The notes under the pieces were generated by a model. The model saw nothing but the letters and a program-made list of their open reading frames with translations. It was not told the DNA's origin and searched no databases. From NCBI GenBank assembly GCA_964200075.2, contig CAXNAA020000094.1, positions 1 to 28,782 on the forward strand: a DNA stretch of 28,782 nt, in the 5' to 3' direction. The position numbers and the translations under genes were made by a program. This DNA comes from Sphacelaria rigidula (taxonomy: Eukaryota > Phaeophyceae > Sphacelariales). Shown in pieces: positions 24,601 to 27,669 of this stretch; the stretch's first letter is position 1; each line of letters opens with the position of its first letter.

Positions 24601-27600
24601 AAACGAAATGAGAAGAAAAACAATCTGGGTGAAACAACAGAATCGCGAATCTGCGACCAGTTACGCTTGCTAAGTCAACATGCCGGAAAATAAGGAAAGC
24701 AGTGCAAACAGGATCAATGCCGCACGTTTATTCGGAACCCAATAAAAATATAATTTAAGTCTGCAAGAGCAGCTCAGGTCTTCTCTCAGCAATGACGAAT
24801 ATAGGGCACACCACACCTTTGCGAGTCCGACGCCACGCAAAGCAGCTGGGATTGACACCGTTGCTTCACTATTTTCACGTTCCAGACTGTATCTTGTTTG
24901 TTTCCATCTCTGCGCGAAAAAGATCAAACAGCAGGTTTTGGGCTCGTGTGGTACGCACGTGGTCTTTGCGCTATTAGACATGGTGAACTGTAAAGACGCC
25001 AACCAACTATGGAATGGTGTGAGAACGGTGAACTACAAACTAGTCTCTACATCCGTTTTGTGTCTCTCCAGCACGAATTCCGTGCAAATGTCGGGCATGA
25101 ACTTCTGTGGAAATTATCAATGTGTCACCCACAAGAACACCCGCATTCCGTACATAATACTTCATCACTCTCAAGTAATACTTGCCCATAGTATCAAGCG
25201 ATACTTTCGAGTCTCATTTAATTATACTCACGTGGCGAAGTGAGCACAGCAATCCACCCTCGCTATCCTCATCTTCAGCGAAGACCGATGCATCGTGCCG
25301 TGATGCAGGATCCGATCCTCCAGAATCACCACAAACGACAAGGTCTGCGCGCAATCGCCCGCAAGGTTCAAGTGTCTCTAGCTCCTGCGGGTAGTATATC
25401 ACAAACGCGTCTTGATAATGGGATAAGCACGTGCATATATATTGAGAATTGCAGACTGATCAGTTTAACTTCGAGTTCAATGAGGCCAATACGGCAAACA
25501 CGGGCGAACATGGACGCGGTAAGAAGCTAAGGTAGCCAGTCATTGTTACAAATTCGAGTTGAACCTTCAACTCCAGGTGAAAATTGAAGGTGAGACTTGA
25601 ACGCCCGATCTCTATGTTGAAACTTCAAGCTCAGGTTGAAGTTTCAACTTGAGCCTTCAGCTCACAATTTGAAGGTCCACCTGAAGCTTACGACATGAAG
25701 GTCGACTCAAGTTGGAGCTTTAACTTTGACCTTCAAGTTGTATATCTGCCCCTTACCTTGAGCGTTCAACTCAAAGTTAGCGGAAGTTCAACTTTAGAAG
25801 TTCAACCTTCAATTTTTTGTCCTACACTTGAACCTTCACTTTAAAGTCAAATATCAAACTTTTAAAATGTACCTTCCTTCAAGTTGTTAACATGAAAGCC
25901 GGACGTTAAACTTGAACTTGTGACTTCCAAATTAGAATTGCAGATGTAGCAACAGGATTTCAACTTGCATTGATTGCGAAATTGGAGTGAACGATCATGT
26001 GGAGGCTCAAAATTTTGAACATCTCCAGCTTGAAGTTTCGTCCCCCAGCCTCGTGTCAGAGCAGTATTGCTGACTGATTGTCCAGAAAAATCCAGGGGTT
26101 TCCAGGGGGAAGAGGGACCGTTTTGAGCAGGGGGGTGGGAACTCCCGTATCGTCGGAGATAGCTTGCTGTATAACAGATGTGTGAATCCAGGACATTTGT
26201 AGGTCGGCAGACAGGCCTGCGGACGATAATGTGACATCTTGTTATTATTGTGCGATTGATCGAAACGGTCAACATGTTCCCCAACAAAATCCCAAGTATT
26301 GCCCACTTGGCGATCAAGGAGGCTTCGATCATGTGGGCGACGACACCTTCCGGTTGAACGTTCGAGATGAAGGCCTGACCTGTTCATTGAAGTTGACATT
26401 CAACTTGGAATCAATCTTTAAGCCGAAGTTTCAAGTCGAAAATTGAAGGTCAACTATAATGAATTGGAGTTGAAGATTTCGTGATGATGGCGATTAGCCA
26501 GAGGTTCCCACCTTGAGGTAGGGGCCTATTCCTTGGAGGACAACCGGCTTGTCCAACGATGAACCGAACAACAGGAGTCTCAAAACCCGTAGACTGCTGC
26601 GGAGAGAGCCCCGTTTGATCGTAAGCCCAACCATCGCCGATAGCACTTCTCCTTGTTCCTCGCTAGTGAGTTGGTGCCCTTCCAACATCAATTCCTCCGC
26701 CGCCGACAACACTGCTGCCACTACTCCTTCTGGACGAAGCCCAGCAGTCAGGCCCGCAAGCGGTCGTTTTGAACCGTCTGTTGGTCGTTCCGCTTCCGGG
26801 GGCGCCCACTTGTCAGGCTGAGAAAAAAGTGCGAGTACCGGAGCGTCGATTACCATGGAGGGGACTTGCCTGATCAACTTCAGGATGCCCCGCTTGTTTC
26901 GACTTCGCTGCAAAGACTGGAGGAGGCGGAAGAATACCAAGGTACCGATGCGAGCGGCCAGATCAGGTCCGCCTCTGGACGCATCACCATATTGACGGTC
27001 GTCGATCACACGAATTTCATGCGTGTCCGCGAGATCTGGCAACGATAGGTCGTATAGTGCTCGCTTCACTCTAGCATGACGAAGCTCCGATTGCAATATG
27101 GTCCACAGGACTCCCAGTCGCTCTGGAAACGTCCCCCGAAGAGCAAGTACGACTCGTCCGGCTTGACGAGCGCCTGCTTGCTTTTTCAGTTCGACCTCGC
27201 GACGAGCTGACCCGAACTGCTGAAGAACGTTCCCGTTTGTGCACAAACGTGGACTGCGTAGGCAGTAATCCATTAAACTGCGGGGTGTCTTTCCACAACT
27301 AGCAGAGCTGTGCCCCGTGCAAGATAGTTCGGCCTCGACATCAAGTTCGAATCGCTCATTATCACGACGGTATTCAGTAAGCGCAAATGCCTGGGCTTCG
27401 ATGGTCTGGGTATTCAACTGTCGCTGCGGATACATACGACGTAGCCGGGGATAGGCTCCGAATACGCCCTCAGTAGTTTTGAATTCATGTCTTTGCATCG
27501 TCTGGCCACAAATGTGATGAAGCGCGTAGGGCAGCCCCCAACAGCGCGTTGAAAACCGCAGAAGATACTGCCCAGACGCGAGGATCTCACCAATTTTTTC

Positions 27601-27669
27601 GTCGTCACGATTGACCGATTTGATCACATCCCGTTGGTCAATCAGGCACCGATGCCCCGCGCAGTAGAT
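200..27669 (-). CDS. Giant multidomain HERC/HECTD4-like protein gene, partial at both ends (span of all exons)
   Basis: This entry spans the whole spliced gene; exons are listed separately. About 28 exons on the minus strand join in a consistent reading frame, and intron phases 0, 1 and 2 match on both sides of nearly every GT-AG intron. Domain order is helical leader, RCC1 repeats, long helical scaffold, laminin-G/ConA-like sandwich, SPRY, UBA, FN3, SPRY, then a small-domain start. Known proteins combining RCC1, SPRY and ubiquitin-binding modules on a scaffold of several thousand residues are mostly HECT-type E3 ubiquitin ligases (HERC1, HERC2, HECTD4). A role in ubiquitination is therefore inferred. 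No HECT or RING domain lies in the window; a HECT would be expected beyond position 1. Alternatives are a non-catalytic scaffold or a MYCBP2/PAM-like protein. The initiator ATG and promoter are not visible. Confidence 0.88.
951..1111 (-). CDS. Exon 27: SPRY-2, continued
   Basis: This exon has 161 nt, from CTGATCAG|GTA (phase 0) to AAC-AG|GTCAGA (phase 2). F-R-E-G-D-T-I-G-V-S-L-D-M-G-L-G-T-L-R-F is the diagnostic SPRY G-D-x-I-G-V-x-L-D strand, followed by N-G-R-D-L-G-V-A and L-Y-P-A-F-S-M-Y. All match the end of a SPRY domain. Confidence 0.93.
1305..1431 (-). CDS. Exon 26: core of SPRY-2
   Basis: This exon has 127 nt, from GTCGCAG|G (phase 2) to AGT-AAG|GTGTGT (phase 0). V-F-V-G-V-V-S-A-E-S is the central SPRY strand (F-x-G-V) and G-W-G-Y-L-A-N-K-A-I-W-H is the next conserved strand (G-x-x-x-x-G-x-x-W-H). 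The join to exon 25 through the split Arg codon restores the domain. Confidence 0.92.
1708..2534 (-). CDS. Exon 25: second half of FN3, acidic spacer, start of SPRY-2
   Basis: This exon has 827 nt, from TTGTTTCAG|GTT (phase 0, excellent acceptor) to GAC-AG|GTTAGG (phase 2). C-F-T-V-H-D-L-T-P-D-T-H-Y-K-F-S-L-E gives the F-strand of FN3 with its conserved L-x-P-x-x-x-Y. A run of seven Asp follows, then about 150 disordered residues rich in Ser, Gly and Glu. The end (from about 1855) starts SPRY-2 with F-A-S-G-V-H-S-W-K-V-R-I, the usual G-x-H-Y/W-W-E/K-V motif. Confidence 0.92.
2791..4255 (-). CDS. Exon 24: helical/disordered segment and first half of an FN3 domain
   Basis: This exon has 1,465 nt, from CTTGTCTAG|A (phase 2) to CTC-AAG|GTGAGAG (phase 0), a strong donor. 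It starts with helices (A-L-A-V-R-S-L-L-Q-L-A-A), has a Trp-rich helix (L-L-W-A-M-W-I-V-E-T-V-T) and long Ser/Thr-rich loops. The last 75 residues begin an FN3 fold: V-T-A-T-S-V-T-L-S-W-G-G-W is the usual B-strand with its conserved Trp, and V-Q-V-L-R-A-K-A-R is the C-strand. A loop of about 30 residues sits between those strands. Confidence 0.9.
4549..4728 (-). CDS. Exon 23: small linker exon, start uncertain
   Basis: Two acceptors give the required phase 2: ATACGCAG|G at 4728 and TTTAAACAG|C at 4698; the second has the better T-tract. The end is CCA-GG|GTGAGC, phase 2. The translation includes S-L-L-P-S-M-S-A-G-T-V-N-T-I-L-K-G-R and P-I-F-Q-Y-A-N-A-A-Y-P-M-G. Function unknown. Confidence 0.75.
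4960..5096 (-). CDS. Exon 22: helical segment
   Basis: This exon has 137 nt, from AAATGTCAG|CCT (phase 0) to GCA-TG|GTGAGTG (phase 2), a strong donor. The translation includes V-E-D-F-D-T-T-I-M-R-K-L-A-Q-E-L-A-H-P and F-I-D-L-T-K-A-L, which are amphipathic helices. No named domain. Confidence 0.8.
5268..5592 (-). CDS. Exon 21: Ala-rich linker and helices
   Basis: This exon has 325 nt, from GCTATCAG|G (phase 2, completing Arg) to ATA-AGG|GTGTCT (phase 0). After an Ala/Ser/Asn-rich linker come helices with R-E-L-L-A-T-A-L-S-T-R and L-S-V-V-L-E-T-A-L-S-I-L-F-A-R-A-A-V-V-N-L-L. An in-frame TAA 15-20 nt upstream confirms that coding starts near 5592. Confidence 0.82.
5593..5989 (-). other. Intron between exons 20 and 21 (397 bp)
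   Basis: Bounded by GTTAGTG and CTATCAG. Open frames of 97 and 205 codons cross it on the minus strand, but neither fits the splice phases of its neighbours and neither shows a domain. I see no other element in it. Confidence 0.7.
5990..6140 (-). CDS. Exon 20: Gly/Asp-rich linker
   Basis: This exon has 151 nt, from TACAGTAG|GT (phase 1) to TAC-AG|GTTAGTG (phase 2). The translation has D-D-A-G-F-A-Y-V-G-D-V-M-G-M-D-G-N-D-Q and ends G-G-G-W-R-D-I-Y. No domain is recognised. A different minus-strand open frame crosses the donor here (5390-6007) but does not fit the phase. Confidence 0.72.
6141..6462 (-). other. Intron between exons 19 and 20 (322 bp)
   Basis: Runs from GTACAA to CAGTAG. A 77-codon minus-strand open frame is present but out of phase. 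Nothing else is recognised. Confidence 0.7.
6463..6594 (-). CDS. Exon 19: end of the UBA domain and acidic linker
   Basis: This exon has 132 nt, from TTGCACAG|CG (phase 1) to TCA-G|GTACAA (phase 1). S-E-S-A-A-T-A-W-I-I-E-H-L-E supplies the third UBA helix with the usual A-x-x-W-I-x-x-H pattern, completing the fold begun in exon 18. A Glu/Met-rich acidic tail follows. The fit of the two halves is strong evidence for both splice sites. Confidence 0.92.
6830..7425 (-). CDS. Exon 18: end of SPRY-1 and start of UBA domain
   Basis: This exon has 596 nt, from TTCCGACAG|T (phase 2, joining AG+T to Ser) to TCT-G|GTAAGC (phase 1). The first residues S-L-N-G-Q-D-L-G-V-A-F-V-G complete the SPRY strand broken by the 142-bp intron, followed by G-L-Y-P-A-A-S-M, the usual SPRY end. 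A linker of about 130 residues rich in Ser/Gly/Asn follows. The last part, L-V-E-N-L-I-G-M-G-F-P-V-E-W-A-I-R-A-A, is a canonical UBA first helix and MGF loop, a ubiquitin-binding module. Confidence 0.93.
7568..11595 (-). CDS. Exon 17: 4,028-nt exon with scaffold helices, LamG/ConA-like sandwich, small barrel-like stretch and first part of SPRY-1
   Basis: The acceptor CCCACCCTCAG|GTA is strong. The donor TTC-AG|GTACGA leaves phase 2. About 1,342 residues in order: helices; a jelly-roll-like region (about 10555-9760) with A-F-A-I-T-F-W-V-W, V-G-H-W-T-H-V-C-C-S-Y, F-D-G-R-V-V-F and V-Y-D-I-Y-W-H-G-R, the hallmarks of laminin-G/concanavalin-A folds; more helices; a stretch (about 9030-8920) with G-G-G-H-I-E-G-P-H-V-G-A-R-V-S-L-L-P that resembles the small-barrel segment of HERC2-like proteins; then SPRY-1 (from about 7920) with G-R-W-Y-Y-E-V-T-L, M-Q-L-G-W-A, S-W-A-F-D-G and W-R-A-G-D-V-V-G-V-L-L-D. 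Ser/Gly-rich loops interrupt the folded parts. SPRY and LamG-like modules normally bind peptide or other ligands, so this is probably a substrate-docking part of the protein. Confidence 0.93.
11793..11951 (-). CDS. Exon 16: helical scaffold
   Basis: This exon has 53 codons, from GGCTCAG|GGT to GCG-AAG|GTGAGAA, a strong donor, phase 0. The translation is helical (G-Q-V-E-M-A-L-A-T-A-S-A-V, ending A-L-E-L-A-M-V-K-H-E-L-K-A-K). The open frame extends about 20 codons upstream of the chosen acceptor, so the true start may be earlier. Confidence 0.75.
12122..12186 (-). CDS. Exon 15: short scaffold exon with uncertain 3' end
   Basis: It begins CTCTATAG|GC in phase 1, matching exon 14, and reads N-C-A-R-A-L-K-K-R-H-I-K-Y-S-A-T-I-V-S-G-R to CGA|GTAAGG (phase 0). 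The same frame stays open past this donor to about 11984, giving another 45 or so plausible residues rich in Gly, Leu and Ala. A longer exon ending at GAA|GTTGCA (11993) would leave an intron of only 41 nt. I prefer the shorter exon on splice-site grounds. Confidence 0.5.
12187..12939 (-). other. Intron between exons 14 and 15 (about 750 bp)
   Basis: Contains the polypurine tract listed separately and several open frames without recognisable domains. I see no gene or RNA in it. Confidence 0.65.
12677..12739 (+). repeat. Polypurine/polypyrimidine tract
   Basis: About 60 nt of almost pure A/G on the plus strand, with long G runs near its end, inside an intron. On the transcribed sense strand it is C/T-rich. 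Such tracts can form triplex or quadruplex structures; here this is only a compositional observation. Confidence 0.75.
12940..12997 (-). CDS. Exon 14: short scaffold exon
   Basis: This exon has 58 nt. The acceptor TTTCCTTTCCCCAG|GAC has an excellent pyrimidine tract. The donor CTG-C|GTGACA is moderate and leaves phase 1. The translation is D-E-S-V-R-R-I-L-E-G-S-T-P-S-R-P-R-Y-L. An alternative donor 5 nt downstream (AT|GTACCT) gives phase 2. Confidence 0.65.
12998..13306 (-). other. Intron between exons 13 and 14 (309 bp)
   Basis: Ends in a strong pyrimidine tract before the exon 14 acceptor. No other element seen. Confidence 0.65.
13307..13693 (-). CDS. Exon 13: helical scaffold
   Basis: This exon has 129 codons. 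It opens at TCTAAAAG|TGC (an in-frame TAA just upstream forces an acceptor here) and ends ATC-CAG|GTTGCG, phase 0. It contains A-L-K-L-V-A-A-A-V-A-E-A-R-E-A-F-T-T-L and, after an acidic loop, Y-Q-F-A-A-I-A-R-M-L-S-A-I-V-R-N-C-D-F-L-L. A rival donor at ACA-AG|GTTGGT would give phase 2 and a less protein-like continuation. Confidence 0.75.
13813..14178 (-). CDS. Exon 12: helical scaffold
   Basis: This exon has 122 codons, from ATACCAG|TGG to GGT-TTG|GTGTAT, phase 0. A Ser-rich start is followed by a helix with D-A-A-T-R-A-L-V-G-V-M-I-K-S-N-G-L-V and a Trp-containing helix (F-A-K-W-V-W-T-S-E). The donor is moderate, but it is the only one that gives phase 0 before the reading frame degrades. Confidence 0.75.
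14179..14480 (-). other. Intron between exons 11 and 12 (302 bp)
   Basis: Runs from GTGTGAG to ACCAG. Overlapping open frames on both strands show no domain. Nothing else recognised. Confidence 0.65.
14481..14882 (-). CDS. Exon 11: low-complexity Ser/Ala/Gly-rich segment
   Basis: This exon has 134 codons, from TCTAGCAG|GTG to GCT-GAG|GTGTGAG, phase 0. The first residues V-I-A-W-G-E-R-L-V-L-E continue the scaffold. The rest is rich in Ser, Ala, Gly and Arg and is predicted disordered by composition. It could be a phosphorylated linker; nothing more specific can be read. Confidence 0.72.
15128..16510 (-). CDS. Exon 10: helical scaffold
   Basis: This exon has 461 codons, from CTCACGCAG|GCC to CGC-AAG|GTATGC, phase 0. 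It begins A-E-A-A-E-C-F-R-V-G-F-S-V-F-Y-P-C-N-I-A-R-V-Q-L-L-R, a compact helical block. After a Gly/Asn/Asp loop come several long hydrophobic helices (for example L-L-L-A-L-Q-T-Q-V-I-G-C-W-G-D-L and S-F-L-S-I-V-P-L-L-C-V-S-L-A-A-F-P-V). It looks like an ARM/HEAT-type solenoid, but repeat units are too degenerate to count by eye. Confidence 0.88.
16511..16891 (-). other. Intron between exons 9 and 10 (381 bp)
   Basis: Bounded by GTAAGG and ACGCAG. AT-richer than the flanking exons. No element recognised. Confidence 0.75.
16892..18160 (-). CDS. Exon 9: helical scaffold with disordered loops
   Basis: This exon has 423 codons, from GTGACTAG|TTC to GTC-CAT|GTAAGG, phase 0 both sides. It opens with helical sequence (V-S-L-L-R-Q-F-E-R-L-G-L-P), then disordered Pro/Ser-rich sequence. 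A strongly hydrophobic helix pair around V-L-R-C-A-L-R-L-L-R-I-N-L-F-Y-F-V follows, then an acidic Asp/Glu/Asn-rich loop and a closing amphipathic helix ending A-I-E-A-V-H. Leu-rich helices after an RCC1 propeller resemble the linker scaffold of HERC1-like ligases. No enzymatic motif is visible. Confidence 0.85.
18161..18503 (-). other. Intron between exons 8 and 9 (343 bp)
   Basis: Runs from GTGAGAG to GACTAG. Nothing recognised inside. Confidence 0.65.
18504..18674 (-). CDS. Exon 8: end of the RCC1 region or linker
   Basis: This exon has 57 codons. Likely start is ATATGAG|GGG (18674); GACAG|GAT at 18665 is also in phase. It ends CAA-CCG|GTGAGAG in phase 0. An in-frame TGA stands shortly upstream, so an acceptor is needed near here. 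The sequence P-L-H-L-G-H-G-E-K-F-D-L-V-L-A-K-V-P resembles the end of an RCC1 blade passing into a Ser/Thr/Ala-rich linker. Confidence 0.62.
18840..19210 (+). repeat. T-rich stretch ending in a short (AAT)n tract
   Basis: Within the intron around exons 7-8, several TTTCT/TTTG runs lead to an (AAT)5-6 tract at 19192-19208. A simple A-rich repeat tail is common at the 3' end of non-LTR retroelements. No reverse-transcriptase coding sequence or target-site duplication could be identified, so this may be plain low-complexity DNA. Confidence 0.35.
19323..19439 (-). CDS. Candidate exon 7 near the end of the RCC1 propeller
   Basis: An open frame starts at AATGTCAG|TGT in phase 0, the phase exon 6 requires, and runs without a stop for about 57 codons. 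A possible donor is GAT-GAG|GTTCACC (39 codons); another lies later at CAC|GTCAGATC. The translation contains G-V-C-E-V-F-I-A-A-T-K-C-E-R-E-N. It does not show a clear RCC1 signature. It may be a loop of the last blade or a chance open stretch in the intron. Confidence 0.4.
19604..19863 (-). CDS. Exon 6: RCC1 repeat
   Basis: This exon has 260 nt, from GCGAAG|AC (phase 1 in, matching exon 5) to GGC-AAT|GTAAGTC, a near-perfect donor, phase 0 out. The joined codons read G-H-G-D-T-D-G-R-D-L-P-A-R-V-A-F-F, a typical RCC1 transition. The blade strand A-G-G-R-E-Y-T-A-A-V-T-S-D-G-R-L-F-A-W-G-S follows, then a longer, less regular insert. This is at least the sixth visible blade-like unit. Confidence 0.88.
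19864..21059 (-). other. Intron between exons 5 and 6 (1,196 bp)
   Basis: Contains the trinucleotide array at 20828-20973 and otherwise no recognised element. Open frames of about 90-110 codons in it have no domain and no matching splice phases. Confidence 0.75.
20828..20973 (+). repeat. Compound trinucleotide microsatellite (GCT and ACT/TAC units)
   Basis: About 145 bp of imperfect CTG/GCT units at both ends with a purer block of ACT/ACC units in the middle. It explains the long Ala/Thr-, Ser- and Val-rich translations in several frames on both strands, which are not genes. Confidence 0.92.
21060..21420 (-). CDS. Exon 5: RCC1 repeats
   Basis: This exon has 361 nt, with acceptor TTGTAG|CTC and donor ACG-G|GTGAGCG (leaves phase 1). 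Two blades are clear: A-G-G-W-G-H-T-L-I-L-T-R-C-G-R-I-Y-S-F-G, and A-S-G-W-D-H-C-M-A-V-T-H-E-G-S-L-L-T-W-G followed by G-G-Q-L-G-H-G-D. An insert of about 45 residues rich in Glu/Thr/Arg separates them. The end of exon 4 and the start of this one (R-P-I-E-G-L-V-D-L-D-V) read as a normal RCC1 inter-blade linker. Confidence 0.92.
21666..21887 (-). CDS. Exon 4: RCC1 repeats
   Basis: This exon has 74 codons, from ACACCAG|GTG to GAC-CAG|GTGCGG, phase 0 at both ends. It begins V-L-S-W-G-N-G-A-N-G-R-L-G-L-G-D, the core RCC1 pattern (WG, GRLG, GD), and carries a second blade with S-H-S-L-A-V-C-S-S-G-K-A-Y-S-W-G and G-Q-C-G-H. The join to exon 3 completes a blade exactly. Confidence 0.92.
21888..23853 (-). 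other. Longest intron, between exons 3 and 4 (1,966 bp)
   Basis: The flanking exons join in phase 0 in the middle of an RCC1 blade (T-T-G-Q to V-L-S-W-G), so nothing coding is needed in between. It holds small open frames on both strands, the longest of 166 codons on the plus strand at 23098-23598, none with a recognisable domain. A short decaying direct repeat (period about 27 bp) lies at 23562-23620. Confidence 0.8.
23854..24309 (-). CDS. Exon 3: first RCC1-type propeller repeats
   Basis: This exon has 152 codons. The start is taken at CACAG|CTA (24309); the next in-phase AG is at 24303. It ends GGA-CAG|GTAGGG in phase 0. RCC1 blade signatures are visible: T-A-L-S-F-D-G-K-L-L-V-W-N near the start and C-G-V-G-H-T-L-A-L-L-T-T-G-Q at the end, where the intron falls just before V-L-S-W-G of the next exon. 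A short acidic run (five Asp) follows the first blade strand. RCC1 propellers usually bind proteins or act as exchange-factor or substrate-recruiting modules; which one applies here cannot be told. Confidence 0.85.
24310..25231 (-). other. Intron between exons 2 and 3 (922 bp)
   Basis: Bounded by GTGAGTA and ATACACAG. Contains an A-rich, lysine-encoding stretch on the plus strand (24545-24640) and a 110-codon minus-strand open frame (24670-25002) without domain or fitting phase. Confidence 0.65.
25232..25384 (-). CDS. Exon 2: acidic linker before the RCC1 repeats
   Basis: This exon has 51 codons. The acceptor is CCCGCAG|GAG and the donor CAC|GTGAGTA is close to consensus. Phase 0 on both sides agrees with exons 1 and 3. 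The translation starts E-L-E-T-L-E-P-C and has an acidic Asp/Glu/Ser segment in the middle. The upstream frame stays open for a few more codons, but only this acceptor gives the required phase. Confidence 0.75.
25553..25920. repeat. Degenerate array of short inverted TTGAA/TTCAA motifs, larger block
   Basis: Dozens of variants of GTTGAAG, CTTCAA, AACTTGA and TCAAGTT occur in both orientations with irregular spacing. Many neighbouring pairs form near-palindromes, for example at 25630-25653, where 11-nt arms pair with one G-T type mismatch. It is neither a regular tandem repeat nor CRISPR-like. Confidence 0.75.
26352..26478. repeat. Same inverted TTGAA/TTCAA motif family, smaller block
   Basis: Same word family as 25553-25920 (GTTGAA, TTCAAG, AAGTTGA, CAACTT), about 430 bp away in the same intron. 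The sequence between the two blocks lacks the motif, suggesting either an insertion into one array or two separate bursts. Confidence 0.65.
26512..27669 (-). CDS. Exon 1 in window: N-terminal helical leader of the giant protein
   Basis: This exon has 386 codons. It opens after a TAG that is both the in-frame stop and the likely acceptor, and ends CTC-AAG|GTGGGA in phase 0. No in-frame ATG stands near the start, so the true N terminus is probably further upstream. The translation has a Tyr/Cys/Arg-rich opening followed by mostly helical, Leu/Arg-rich sequence, and ends in helices such as LRVLRLLLFGSSLDKPVVLQ. I recognise no named domain; an ARM/HEAT-like fold is possible but not demonstrated. 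Its place before the RCC1 repeats matches the helical leader seen in HERC1/HERC2-type proteins. Confidence 0.8.

Larger units (their letters stand above)
25385..26511 (-). other. Intron between exons 1 and 2 (1,127 bp)
   Basis: Most of it is the degenerate inverted-motif array listed separately, split by about 430 bp of different sequence (25921-26351). Open frames on the minus strand here have no recognisable domain. Confidence 0.7.

Noticed and set aside
24670-25002. 110-codon minus-strand open frame as a possible extra exon
   Set aside because: Exons 2 and 3 already join in phase 0; the frame has no phase-compatible splice sites at both ends and no domain.
25862-26399. 156- and 130-codon overlapping minus-strand frames in intron 1
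   Set aside because: Two different frames over the same DNA, partly in the inverted-motif array, no domain and no fitting splice sites.
25553-26478. CRISPR-like array
   Set aside because: Motifs are too short, degenerate, in both orientations and irregularly spaced; the context is a eukaryotic intron.
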